From Paenibacillus sp. H1-7 (GTDB taxonomy: Bacteria; Bacillota; Bacilli; Paenibacillales; NBRC-103111), in NCBI RefSeq assembly GCF_022354825.1, contig NZ_CP031168.1, positions 5,705,501-5,769,500 on the forward strand: a stretch of 64,000 nucleotides of DNA, written 5' to 3'. The notes beneath the pieces are model-generated. The model did not search any database. It saw only the letters and a list, made by a program, of their open reading frames with translations, and had not been told where the DNA came from. This document shows positions 43,874-51,120 of this stretch, piece by piece. Position numbers and translations under genes: made by a program. Position 1 is the stretch's first letter. Each line of letters begins with the position of its first letter.

Positions 43874-43902
43874 AAGTCCTTGATGAATCAAGGGCTTTTT
43901 TC
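43874..43902 (+). terminator. terminator of the tRNA-Val gene
   Basis: AAGTCCTTGAT, a two-base loop and ATCAAGGGCTT, then TTTTT. The same hairpin occurs again after the right tRNA fragment at 49588-49616. Confidence 0.85.
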
Positions 43903-43950
43903 TTTGTTTTCGGAGTTTAGATTTGGTAGTTTCCCCTCGTCAGACAGGAT

Positions 43951-43970
43951 TTGGTGCCCATTTGGTGCCC
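43951..43970 (+). repeat. left pair of TTGGTGCCC arm-type repeats
   Basis: TTGGTGCCC at 43951-43959 and 43962-43970. Matching copies lie at 49398-49406 and 49410-49418 in the same orientation, close to the other end of the element. Confidence 0.6.
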
Positions 43971-43985
43971 GATGATTTTAGTAGA

Positions 43986-45030
43986 TTAGTTTGCGCTACG
44001 AGTTGGTGCCTTCCTAACTGGTTCAGCTTCAAAAAAGGCTCTTCCGAATTGATCCGTGGCATCACGCTGCATATCCGGTAATAAATGCGAATATCTTTCA
44101 AGCGTGATTCTCATGTCCGCATGGCCTAGACGCTTAGAAACAATCTTCTGATGAATGTTCTCATTAGGTTTCGCGGGATTACCGGCGTTCCAAGAGACGT
44201 TGAAACGACAAGATCGTCATTGTTCCCAGACCGTCCCAAGATCAAAAATTCTCCACGCTGCCGGGACTTGTGCTTTTTTAGTGCGGTCGCCACTTCCCCA
44301 GGAATTGCAACTTTCCTTCCAGCATTTCTTGTTTTAAGCTCCGTAGTCAGTTCTTTTCCTTCATGACTCAAGGCCTGTACAATATGCAGGGTCTTATTCC
44401 CAAGGTCAACATCTGCCCAGCGTAAACCCAATATTTCTGATTGGCGCATGCCCGTTGTTAAGGCTAGAAGAAAATCGATGTACAAACGATCTTCACGTGC
44501 TGCCCATAAAAAAGTTTGGCTTTGCTCTTTATCCCATACTTGTATTTGATTTTTAGTCATTCGTGGTCTGTCTACCAGAGCAGCAACATTTTTATTGACC
44601 AGTTGCCAACGCTCAGCACGTTTAAGTGAATCATTAATCAACGTATGGATTTTTTGAACATTCTCGGACGCAAGCTTATTCTGCTCGATCAGACCGTTGT
44701 AGAACTTTTGAATGTGTGCCGGCGAAAGCTTCCCAATCTCATGATCACCCAATAAGGGAATGATATGATATTCGATAAGCCAAGCATATGTCTTAAGTGT
44801 TGAACTCTTCACTGTTGTCTTTTTGGTTTCCAAATATTGTTTTAGATATTCACGATACAATAACTTCGAAGGCTTGAGCAGATCTCCTTTTGCTTGTGCA
44901 TTTATCGCTTCCGCATAGCTGCTTTAGCTTCTTTTTGTGTGCGAAATCCACGTTTTTTTATCCTCGAACGTTTGCCATTCTCTCTTACCTCGATTACATA
45001 GTACCGGGGATTCGTTTTGGGAAAAAGAGG
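43986..45030 (-). pseudogene. tyrosine integrase, disrupted
   Basis: Homologous to phage/ICE integrases. A continuous middle part (44860-44126) has the SAM-like N-terminal core domain and the first catalytic Arg box TGMRQSEILGLRWADVD. Upstream, the arm-binding domain continues in another frame (RYYVIEVRENGKRSR, GFRTQKEAKAA), shifted near 44920. Downstream, after PRNLMRTF, the frame jumps to HQKIVSKRLGHADMRITLER and YSHLLPDMQRDATDQF, ending at 43986; the segment that should hold the H-x-x-R box is missing. With two shifts and a lost catalytic box it cannot be active. Confidence 0.85.
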
Positions 45031-45032
45031 GG

Positions 45033-45227
45033 CTATGAAACTGCCCCATTTAACCAATTTACAAACCCTTCCTTTGGAATCTTAATCCTCCGCGGACCTA
45101 CCCTAACAACGTGAAACTTACCGAAATTGACTAGTTCGTATGCCTGATTTATCCCGATGTTCATTACATCTTTAATGTCCTTGACATCCAGTATTTCCGG
45201 CAGCTCATCAATTTTTTTCTGATTCAT
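45033..45227 (-). CDS. excisionase-type helix-turn-helix protein
   Basis: 64 residues. EILDVKDIKDVMNIGINQAYELVN is replaced by a winged-helix MerR/Xis pattern: DVKDIKDVMNIGINQAY, then FHVVRVGPRRIKIPKEGFVNWL, as in excisionases (HTH_17). Start at 45227 has GGAGG nine bases upstream; an ATG three codons earlier abuts it. Placed just upstream of int, as in many integrative elements. It seems intact. Confidence 0.8.
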   Translation of the reverse strand: MNQKKIDELPEILDVKDIKDVMNIGINQAYELVNFGKFHVVRVGPRRIKIPKEGFVNWLNGAVS

Positions 45228-45287
45228 ACATATCATCCTCCAGGTTCATTAATACTGATGACTCCCCCAAACCTCTTTATAACAGCG

Positions 45288-45518
45288 TTAGTCCAACCGG
45301 ATAGCATAATCGAATTTTTGATCATCTCTCCAAGGACGAATGCCCCTGTACAAGCAACCATGAACTTGTTCATACACCTTTTCAGCTGGTTTCGCTCTCT
45401 CAGCTGCATCCGGTCCGTTAAAATGAGCCCAAGGCTTCGAGCTAATTCGTACCACCTGACCTCCTGCCTTCTTCACAGCCTCCGCTATCAAAGGATGTGC
45501 ATTTACCCATGTCGGCAT
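45288..45518 (-). CDS. small unknown protein on the element
   Basis: 76 residues from ATG at 45518, with GGGAGG nearby. PTWVNAHPLIAEAVKKAGGQ and WAHFNGPDAAERAKPAEKV are soluble, with no family recognised. The C-terminus IRPWRDDQKFDYAIRLD is charged. Confidence 0.5.
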   Translation of the reverse strand: MPTWVNAHPLIAEAVKKAGGQVVRISSKPWAHFNGPDAAERAKPAEKVYEQVHGCLYRGIRPWRDDQKFDYAIRLD

Positions 45519-45539
45519 GACTTGCCCTCCCATATATTT

Positions 45540-45868
45540 GATTATTCACGGTGTTCATGACTATTCTGTTTTGGTCTTAAACCCAGAACAGTTTCGCTGC
45601 GTACTCTATAGGGCAACCCATACACATCTCCTCTGGCTCCCCCTCCCATAGTGGGGGTATTTTTTAAAAGAGTTCTATATGAGTACTTTGCCTAACACAG
45701 ATCAAATAACTTCCCATATATTACTGTACGGACGTTTCATCGCTTACTCTCCTTTACTAAACTGTAAGGGAGAGCTTTTTTTTAAAACAATTATTATCTC
45801 AAGATTAAAGCACAGTTCTTCTGACAATAATTCAAGTATTAAAATATTAATATGTGGGGCGGACAATT
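45540..45868. other. non-coding stretch with a terminator-like hairpin
   Basis: No credible gene. A plus-strand hairpin CTCTCC...GGGAGAG with inner TTAC/GTAA and then eight T lies at 45747-45784, so some plus-strand transcript may end here. Another short GC hairpin with T-run is near 45637-45666. Confidence 0.5.
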
Positions 45869-46348
45869 ATGGAAAAAGTCATTCTTTATGCAGTTTGGTT
45901 CATTACTGCTATTCTTCTCGTAATATTCGTTAATCGGAAGACCTTGATTAAAGCACAAGTTAGTTTTTTATTCATGCAAGTCCCTTCTTGGTTGTTTGGT
46001 GCCTTAGTCGTTCAAGGTAGACTTATCGAATACCCTGTAGGGTTTCTTAGTATTGCTTACAAAGCAAGCTTTACTTTTGAGTTTTTCGTCTTTCCTTCTG
46101 TAAGTGCGATTTTTAATGTTCATTTCCCTAAAGAGAAACCATGGTTTATTAAAACCATATACATCTTTAGTTTTCCAATGATAATCACAATAATTGAATT
46201 CTATCTGGAGAAGTACACAGAGTTGATTAAGTACTTAAATTGGACATGGTATTGGAGTTTCATCACTATAACAATCACTCTATTAATTTCGTATTGGTAC
46301 TATTTGTGGTTTTTTAAAAAAATTAAGAAAGTGTACGCTCCTCATTAA
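45869..46348 (+). CDS. CBO0543-family membrane protein
   Basis: 159 residues with about five membrane segments (VILYAVWFITAILLVIFVN first, ITITITLLISYWYYLWFF last). It matches the CBO0543 family common in spore formers, of unknown function. ATG at 45869 follows GGGGCGG. AT-rich codon use sets it apart from the host genes. Possibly cargo of the element. Confidence 0.75.
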   Translation: MEKVILYAVWFITAILLVIFVNRKTLIKAQVSFLFMQVPSWLFGALVVQGRLIEYPVGFLSIAYKASFTFEFFVFPSVSAIFNVHFPKEKPWFIKTIYIFSFPMIITIIEFYLEKYTELIKYLNWTWYWSFITITITLLISYWYYLWFFKKIKKVYAPH

Positions 46349-46589
46349 CTCTACATTGCCAATTGATGCTCATCCTGATACGCAAGTCTACACACAACCA
46401 AGTTCCTCCATATTCATTTTGTATCCTGAGCAGTTTGGTTTTTAAAGATGATGGTTACAATGGTCGAGGAGGAGGAGGATATCCACCAAAGGAAGAGAGA
46501 ACGTGTATGATTCTTTTTACTAATTTAGCCTTCTTAGGTGCGGCGATATTTACAGCTGGCTCTTTCACAGTTGGGAGCAGATACCCCGG

Positions 46590-46793
46590 CAGTTGGGGGA
46601 GATCATTAAAGCTGCAGGGCCTCACTACTTCCTATATGGCAGTAGCAAGGCGACCTATCGGCAACTCCAAGAAGAAATATCTCCTTTCACCGTGGAGGAT
46701 GGCATTTCAACAAAACGTTATCATGCAATATGTGCACTGCGGGCTGGAGGAGACCGAGTAACCCCGTTTATTGCCCGGATGAACAAGCCTTGA
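46590..46793 (+). pseudogene. fragment of an unknown protein
   Basis: The frame reads GEIIKAAGPHYFLYGSSKAT, YRQLQEEISPFTVEDGIS and ALRAGGDRVTPFIARMNKP before stopping, and extends upstream in the same frame to a stop near 46530 without a start (WLFHSWEQIPRQL). It has protein-like composition but no clear start; likely a remnant. Family not recognised. Confidence 0.4.
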
Positions 46794-46800
46794 GTAAACA

Positions 46801-46834
46801 AAAACCTCATCCCTAAATAAATGGATGAGGTTTT
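46801..46834. terminator. bidirectional terminator
   Basis: AAAACCTCATCC and GGATGAGGTTTT pair perfectly over 12 bases with a ten-base loop. Confidence 0.85.
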
Positions 46835-47040
46835 AAATGGTTATTGTGATAACTATCTTGCAACGTATACGATCAACCAGCAAGTGAATGTAGCCTGTCA
46901 AGCGGTTAACAGCTTGTCCGGACTGGCAAGCTCGACTTGTGTTCCAGTTGTGGCTCAGCCTATCAGCTTGGCCGTCAGAATGTTCTGGTTAGCTTTTTTG
47001 TATAGTAACCCCCCCAGTTCGACTGGGCGTTTCTACAATA

Positions 47041-47077
47041 AGGCACCTCAAGCTCTGAAGAGCTCAAGGTGCCAATA
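47041..47077. terminator. terminator-like hairpin after the collagen-like gene
   Basis: GGCACCTCAAGCTC and GAGCTCAAGGTGCC form a strong imperfect stem 14 bases beyond the stop of the minus-strand collagen-like gene. The T-run is weak. Confidence 0.6.
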
Positions 47078-47090
47078 ACAACTGGTTCTA

Positions 47091-47807
47091 TTAGGTTGAC
47101 GGAGACGGGAAACGTGCCCCTTCAAAATGGGTGTTCGAACTACCTGAGAAGATTGATCCGCCATTTAAAATAAAAATTGTAACAGTTACATCATCTGCAG
47201 GAGTCAATTGTACGACTGTACTAAGCGCTATAGAAAATAGACCGTTTGCTGGAATCAGTTCGGACTTGGTCGAAGTCTGAATTGCAGAGCTGCTGACTAC
47301 TATAGTTAGGTTAACATTGTCCCCCGCGGTTCCCGTTCCAGCTACAGTAGTAGAGATATTGTATACACCATTAACATTAGGGCTAAAAGTAGATGTTACA
47401 TTATCATATTCTCCCGGGGTCGCTAAATCGAATATTTCCGAAGTAAAATTTACTGTAACAGTAGCGCCTACACCAACAGTTTGACCACTGCCACTGAATG
47501 CCCTGAACCCAGACTCCGGTTCAGCTGGCCCTTGAGGCCCTGGGGCACCTGTCAGTCCTGTCAGTCCTGTGAGTCCAGTTGGTCCAGTCGGTCCAGTCGG
47601 TCCCGTAGCACCAGTAGCGCCGGTCAACCCCGTAGCTCCAGTAAGCCCCGTAGCTCCAGTAAGTCCCGTAGCTCCAGTAAGTCCCGTAGCTCCAGTAAGT
47701 CCCGTAGCTCCAGTAAGTCCCGTAGCGCCAGTAAGCCCCGTAGCGCCAGGCGGTCCAGGGGGTCCGGTTGGCCCCGGAGGTCCAGGAGGCCCTATCATAT
47801 CTGCCAA
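47091..47807 (-). CDS. collagen-like spore-surface protein (BclA-type)
   Basis: 238 residues. A Gly-Pro-Pro opening (MIGPPGPPGPTGPPGPPG) is followed by seven tandem GATGLT hexapeptides and GPTGPTGLTGLTG, giving about 80 residues of G-x-y collagen repeats. The C-terminal 145 residues form a beta-rich domain (FSGSGQTVGVGATVTVNFTS, YDNVTSTFSPNVNGVYNIST, LTIVVSSSAIQTST) of the C1q/BclA-like trimer type. Start is TTG at 47807 behind AGGGGTGATT. A sigma-K-type promoter lies upstream, in accord with an exosporium or spore-coat role. Confidence 0.88.
   Translation of the reverse strand: MADMIGPPGPPGPTGPPGPPGATGLTGATGLTGATGLTGATGLTGATGLTGATGLTGATGLTGATGATGPTGPTGPTGLTGLTGLTGAPGPQGPAEPESGFRAFSGSGQTVGVGATVTVNFTSEIFDLATPGEYDNVTSTFSPNVNGVYNISTTVAGTGTAGDNVNLTIVVSSSAIQTSTKSELIPANGLFSIALSTVVQLTPADDVTVTIFILNGGSIFSGSSNTHFEGARFPSPST
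47632..47752. repeat. 18-base tandem repeats coding for GATGLT
   Basis: Six to seven near-identical copies of an 18-base unit (GTAGCTCCAGTAAGTCCC and variants) within the collagen-like gene. Such repeats expand and shrink by slippage, so length may vary between strains. Confidence 0.9.
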
Positions 47808-47835
47808 TTAAATCACCCCTTTATATTAACTAATT

Positions 47836-47862
47836 TAAGATATGTTCAAGAATTCTTATTGT
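47836..47862 (-). promoter_or_regulatory. sigma-K-type promoter of the collagen-like gene
   Basis: On the minus strand AC, 16 bases, then CATATCTTA, which matches the AC-N16-CATANNNTA sigma-K pattern. About 70 bases around it are conserved upstream of the truncated copy at 48226. Confidence 0.7.
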
Positions 47863-47869
47863 CGCGGTA

Positions 47870-48160
47870 CTTGTCTAATTAGTAGCACATTGTTTGAAAC
47901 CATCGATTTGTCGTATTAATAAAGACGAACACACGAAATGCTGAATGCGTTAAACCTCCTTAAGATCAATTAAAGAGAGGGATTTTGCGGCGAAAGATGG
48001 GAATGTTGTGGTTCTATAAAAATTTCTTTTCCAAAAAGCGTTAAGCTGCGAGAGTCCGATCCCCCATTCATTCGGGAGGGCAAGACGACAGAGGGTGTTT
48101 TTTATGCTTTATCCGTCTTCGTACCTTCAAGTTCAGTGCTATTCAAGCAATCTAGTAAGA
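47870..48160. other. non-coding stretch between the two collagen-like genes
   Basis: About 290 bases with no credible gene. It holds some short G/C-rich inverted sequences (CGATCCCCC...GGGAGGG) but nothing recognised. The divergent promoters lie at its two ends. Confidence 0.5.
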
Positions 48161-48171
48161 CAAGTACCGTG

Positions 48172-48198
48172 ACCCTTTGAATCCTTGGACATATTCTA
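48172..48198 (+). promoter_or_regulatory. sigma-K-type promoter of the truncated collagen-like copy
   Basis: AC at 48172, 16 bases, then CATATTCTA at 48190-48198. Same spacing and context as the promoter of the intact copy. Confidence 0.7.
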
Positions 48199-48225
48199 AA
48201 CTAGTTCATATAAGGGGTGATGACT

Positions 48226-48414
48226 TTGGTTGATATGATAGGACCTCCTGGACCTCCTGGCGTTACTGGACTCACTGGAGCTACCGGTCTAACAGGAGCA
48301 ACTGGGCTGACTGGAGCTACCGGCGCTACCGGGTTAACAGGAGCCACTGGACTGACCGGTGCTACCGGACCGACCGGACCTGCTAGATCATTGATGTTCT
48401 CAGGTGTGAGATAA
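48226..48414 (+). pseudogene. truncated second collagen-like gene, inverted relative to the first
   Basis: 62 codons. TTG start behind AGGGGTG as in the intact copy. It reads MIGPPGPPGVTGLTGATGLT, more GATGLT repeats and GPTGPARS, then leaves the repeat and stops within eight codons. The C-terminal trimer domain is absent. The 5' region and promoter match the intact gene at 47807, so this is a duplicated and cut copy facing the other way. Confidence 0.78.
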
Positions 48415-48539
48415 GACCGTATGATGCACGATCTTTCCCGGTGCTGGACATCGCTCACAGAGTCCATGCTTCATCACAAAATAAGCGTCACGGCATTGCT
48501 GCCACGCCTTCGAGTTATAGAATCGCCTTGCCCACACTT

Positions 48540-48884
48540 TCATGACTCGATCTCCTCGGTGCTCTTGTCTTCCGTCTCATCCTGCAGCTCCCGGTATTTC
48601 TGCTTCACCCAATCCGGAATGTGCTTGTCGATCTGTTCCTGAAACAGCAGGTACAAGCTCAGCGGCAGATAACGGTCACTAAAGAAATATAGCGGATTCA
48701 TGTAATACTGGATCGTCTCGCTATTCTCGATCTGGATACGGACCTTAGCAATCAGCCCGAGCTTAAGCATCCGGTTCAACCAGGTCTTTGCTCGTTTGTC
48801 ACAGAGTCCGAGAATCTCGCTCATCTGCTCAATGTTCATCGGCTTAACGGATTTGTTGCTTCGTTGCCCCGGCAGGTTGGTCAT
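48540..48884 (-). pseudogene. C-terminal part of a plasmid/phage winged-helix replication-type protein
   Basis: 114 residues. MNIEQMSEILGLCDKRAKTW, LIAKVRIQIENSETIQYYMN and PLYFFSDRYLPLSLYLLFQE resemble the DNA-binding part of RepL-like or phage helix-turn-helix proteins from Firmicutes. Such proteins usually have about 70 more residues at the front; here a stop codon stands just ahead of the first ATG. It is therefore probably truncated. The family assignment is by pattern only. Confidence 0.5.
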
Positions 48885-48930
48885 GCACTAGGCTACATTT
48901 AGGGAGAAGCGGAGTAAACGAATATATGAC

Positions 48931-48961
48931 AAAGACACCCTCGTTATGAGAGTGTCTTTTT
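48931..48961. terminator. terminator hairpin
   Basis: AAAGACACCCTC, five-base loop, GAGAGTGTCTTT and a T-run. One mismatch in the stem. Confidence 0.75.
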
Positions 48962-49000
48962 ACGCTGCAGGAGGGGCGAATACCGTCGCACGCGGCCAAT

Positions 49001-49216
49001 TTAGAAAATAAAAGAAGCCTCTTCTTTTAAGAGTGCTTCTTGAGAGTATGGCATATTATTGGCTCGCATTTCCTTCGCTATACACGCTGCATCTAAATAA
49101 TCGTCATAACGACCAATCGTAGTCCGATTCATACTTACTCGCCAATTGTTATTCCGCTTATCCCACCCTACACCAATAACGTTGCTGTATATATTGTCAC
49201 TCCTACATCTTACCAC
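49001..49216 (-). CDS. AP2-like DNA-binding fragment (homing-endonuclease type)
   Basis: 71 residues. SNVIGVGWDKRNNNWRVSMN and TIGRYDDYLDAACIAKEMRA have the AP2-like pattern G-V-x-W-x-KR-x-x-x-W and a following helix, as in the C-terminal part of HNH/AP2 homing endonucleases of phages. No HNH nuclease part is present, so it is likely a remnant. Start and function uncertain. Confidence 0.5.
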   Translation of the reverse strand: MVRCRSDNIYSNVIGVGWDKRNNNWRVSMNRTTIGRYDDYLDAACIAKEMRANNMPYSQEALLKEEASFIF

Positions 49217-49532
49217 GGCTGCTGGGGAATGTGGGGCGAAACAATTCTCGTTTTGGGTTATGTTTGGGTCGAAATGGGATAGTATTGGGGTTTACTTTTT
49301 AAAGGTCGTTATATTGCAGCTCTCATATATATGGAAATCCTTATCGTCAGAAAACTTCAGATTCGGCGCTTGTTTTCATTCTTAAACAATCTTGATTTTG
49401 GTGCCCGTGTTGGTGCCCAAATTAAAAAGAAAGGCGAATTTTAGAAGGTAAATGGAGTGAAAGCTAGTATATAGAGTTCCAGTAAATAAGCGGCTTTAAG
49501 TGACTTGTGGTTAATGTTAGTGATACGGTCCT
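49217..49532. other. non-coding right part of the element
   Basis: No gene seen. It carries the right pair of TTGGTGCCC repeats at 49398-49406 and 49410-49418, and a TGACTTGT at 49503 which matches the 5' end of the tRNA-Val gene before diverging. Confidence 0.55.
49398..49418 (+). repeat. right pair of TTGGTGCCC arm-type repeats
   Basis: Two copies 12 bases apart, same spacing class and orientation as the left pair at 43951-43970. Candidate integrase or excisionase arm sites. Confidence 0.6.
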
Positions 49533-49660
49533 GAATCTTGACAGGTAGGGGTCGCTGGTTCGAACCCAGCACAGGTCATACATGAAGAAGTCCTTGATGA
49601 ATCAAGGGCTTTTTTCTTGTTTTCGGAGTTTAGATTTGGTAGTTTCCCCTCGTCACAATG
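49533..49660 (+). repeat. attR-like copy: tRNA-Val 3' end, terminator and adjoining sequence
   Basis: Repeats 43819 onwards for about 130 bases with single-base gaps (for example GACAGG-TAGG for GACAGGGTAGG). Contains the T-arm, acceptor strand and terminator. Confidence 0.85.
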
Positions 49661-49685
49661 ATTTGGTGCCCGATGGTATGCGCGA

Positions 49686-49745
49686 TTATTTCGCTCTTCG
49701 AGTCAGTGCCTTTCCTGGTTCTGCCTCAAAAAATGCTCTTCTTCC
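49686..49745 (-). pseudogene. 3' tail of a second, related integrase
   Basis: Minus-strand codons read DQFGRRAFFEAEPGKALTRR and end AK-stop, matching the last residues of the left integrase (DQFGRAFFEAEPVRKAPTRS). Nothing upstream continues it, so only the tail of a second element remains. Confidence 0.75.
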
Positions 49746-49929
49746 GAATTGATCTGTTTTTCCCCCAAATCGCTCAGTAGAGTCTCTTCATAGATCCTAG
49801 ATGCAGCACATTGCCTATTTCCAGAATATTTCCAATACTATTTATCTCGAAACCCTTCCTTCCGTTTCCCTTACATTAATAAAAAAAATATTCTGGTGGC
49901 ATAATATGACACAAAATGGAGGTGACGCC

Positions 49930-50631
49930 ATGACGTGTCTTGAAATTATACTTCGCGCGGTTATATCCTTTATTGGATTATTAATCTGGGCGCGGATCCT
50001 AGGGAAGAAGCTAATTTCTCATATGACCTTTTTTGATTTTGTTGCCGGCGTGACTTATGGATCCATTGGCGGCAATCTCATTTTCAATAAAAGCATTTCT
50101 CTGCTCGTCGGAGCAGTAGGTTTAACGATATTTTCTGTGCTGGTGCTTCTTTCCGATTACATTTCTCTCAAGAGCTTTCTGGGAAGAAAAATATTAGACA
50201 GTGAACCGCAGCTTATTATTGCCAGCGGCCAGATTTTATTAGATAACATGAAAAAAGCGCGTTTAACCATCAATGATCTTCAGATGCTTTTAAGGAAAAA
50301 GGATGTTTTTTATATTGATGAAATAGAGTTCGCATTTCTGGAAACGGATGGAAGCTTATCTGTCTTGAAAAAGACTAAATACAGATCTGTCCTACGTGAA
50401 GATGTCAACATCCAAAGCATGTCTCGCGGCATTCCTCATGCTTGTATTATCGACAGCAATATCATCGAGGAAAATTTGAATAAAATCCGCAAGAACCGGC
50501 AATGGCTCGAAAATCTATTGAAACAAAAAAACATACAACTAGAGAACGTTTTATTAGCCCAAATCGATCAACGGGATCATGTGTCTTTTTTATTCAAGAA
50601 AGAGCACAAAGCAGCACCATCTCATAAATAA
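49930..50631 (+). CDS. DUF421 (YetF-family) membrane protein
   Basis: 233 residues. Three membrane segments at the front (IILRAVISFIGLLIWARILG) are followed by the conserved cytoplasmic block MTFFDFVAGVTYGSIGGNLI and later LRKKDVFYIDEIEFAFLETDG with GSLSVLKK, the DUF421/YetF signature. ATG at 49930 is chosen for GGAGGTGACGCC directly upstream. Function unknown; YdfS/YdfR relatives occur in sporulation and germination contexts. Confidence 0.88.
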   Translation: MTCLEIILRAVISFIGLLIWARILGKKLISHMTFFDFVAGVTYGSIGGNLIFNKSISLLVGAVGLTIFSVLVLLSDYISLKSFLGRKILDSEPQLIIASGQILLDNMKKARLTINDLQMLLRKKDVFYIDEIEFAFLETDGSLSVLKKTKYRSVLREDVNIQSMSRGIPHACIIDSNIIEENLNKIRKNRQWLENLLKQKNIQLENVLLAQIDQRDHVSFLFKKEHKAAPSHK

Positions 50632-50700
50632 TTACCCTGGTAATGAAGTTGAATAATTTAAGGGGCTCTATGAAACTGGTTTTCATCATAGATTCCTATA

Positions 50701-50729
50701 TTGTCAATACGTAATACCTCATGTATCAT
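50701..50729 (+). promoter_or_regulatory. possible promoter of the antitoxin RNA
   Basis: TTGTCA at 50701-50706 and TATCAT at 50724-50729, 17 bases apart. A second candidate -10, TATAAT, is at 50763-50768. Confidence 0.45.
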
Positions 50730-50770
50730 TAAGAGAAAGGTATCAACATCTTTTCACATGCGTATAATGA

Positions 50771-50808
50771 AAAAAAAGAACGCCGATGCTGGTAACATCT
50801 GCGTTCTT
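50771..50808 (-). terminator. terminator of the toxin mRNA
   Basis: On the minus strand AAGAACGCAGATG and CATCGGCGTTCTT form a stem with one mismatch, followed by seven T. Confidence 0.75.
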
Positions 50809-50901
50809 ATCACAGCAGCCGCTTATGCGGCGGTTGGCTCCAAGAATAGGTTAGAGACCGGAAATAGACCGTAGCCTGCCCAGGGCGGTCTATTTCTTTT
50901 T
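50775..50901 (+). ncRNA. predicted antisense antitoxin RNA (RatA-like)
   Basis: A plus-strand RNA read toward the toxin gene would begin near 50775 (or 50736) and end at the terminator GAAATAGACCG...CGGTCTATTTC plus TTTTT at 50861-50901. It would pair with the last codons and 3' UTR of the toxin mRNA, the same layout as txpA/ratA in Bacillus. Predicted from architecture only. Confidence 0.55.
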
Positions 50902-50973
50902 ATGGAAAGAAAGTATTAACACAATCAAAGTCGCGAATGAAATCATTAGCGTCATTGCCTGAAATACTTCCAA
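50890..50973 (-). CDS. type I toxin, putative holin-like peptide (TxpA/BsrG-type)
   Basis: A 27-residue peptide beginning MEVFQAMTLMISFATLIVLI and ending LSFHKKK, a single membrane span with a short basic tail, matching the holin-like toxin peptides of Bacillales. TTG start at 50973 behind GGGAGGTGAGG. Its promoter has an extended -10 TGGTATAAT at 51040-51048 on the minus strand, and its mRNA of about 260 bases ends at 50771, overlapping a predicted antisense RNA. It would depolarise the membrane if unrepressed (family knowledge). Confidence 0.82.
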   Translation of the reverse strand: MEVFQAMTLMISFATLIVLILSFHKKK

Positions 50974-51120
50974 CGGATCCTCACCTCCCTTCCGAGAGGT
51001 CAGCCTGCCGTCCGTAAAGCCACATACTGTGATTGGATTATTATACCATAGAGAAGTTGCCGGTTGAATAACTCGCTACCCTAATTAGCCAATTATTTGA
51101 CATAAATCGTCCTCCGGTTC

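Larger units (their letters stand above)
43820..49745. mobile_element. decayed integrative element in tRNA-Val, with a second element remnant at its right end
   Basis: A region between two copies of the tRNA-Val 3' end (43819 and 49533). It holds a broken tyrosine integrase beside the left copy, an excisionase-like gene, small unknown genes, two collagen-like genes and plasmid/phage fragments, and is visibly more AT-rich than its surroundings. Repeats of TTGGTGCCC near both ends resemble integrase arm sites. Beyond the right copy lies the 3' tail of another, related integrase. Confidence 0.82.

Noticed and set aside
46821..47078. 85-codon plus-strand open frame
   Set aside because: It starts inside a terminator stem and ends within another hairpin; no ribosome site, no protein-like pattern.
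47632..47752. Short regular repeats that could look like a CRISPR array
   Set aside because: The 18-base units are contiguous with no spacers and encode GATGLT in frame inside a collagen-like gene.
48201..48467. Pro/Val-rich open frame antisense to the truncated collagen-like copy
   Set aside because: GPVAPVSPVAPV is the reverse reading of the GATGLT repeats; the intact gene gives the same artefact at 47569-47811.
49503..49578. Second complete tRNA gene at the right end of the element
   Set aside because: The T-arm and acceptor strands match tRNA-Val, but D-arm and anticodon arm do not form; it is a fragment with a chance or decayed 5' part.
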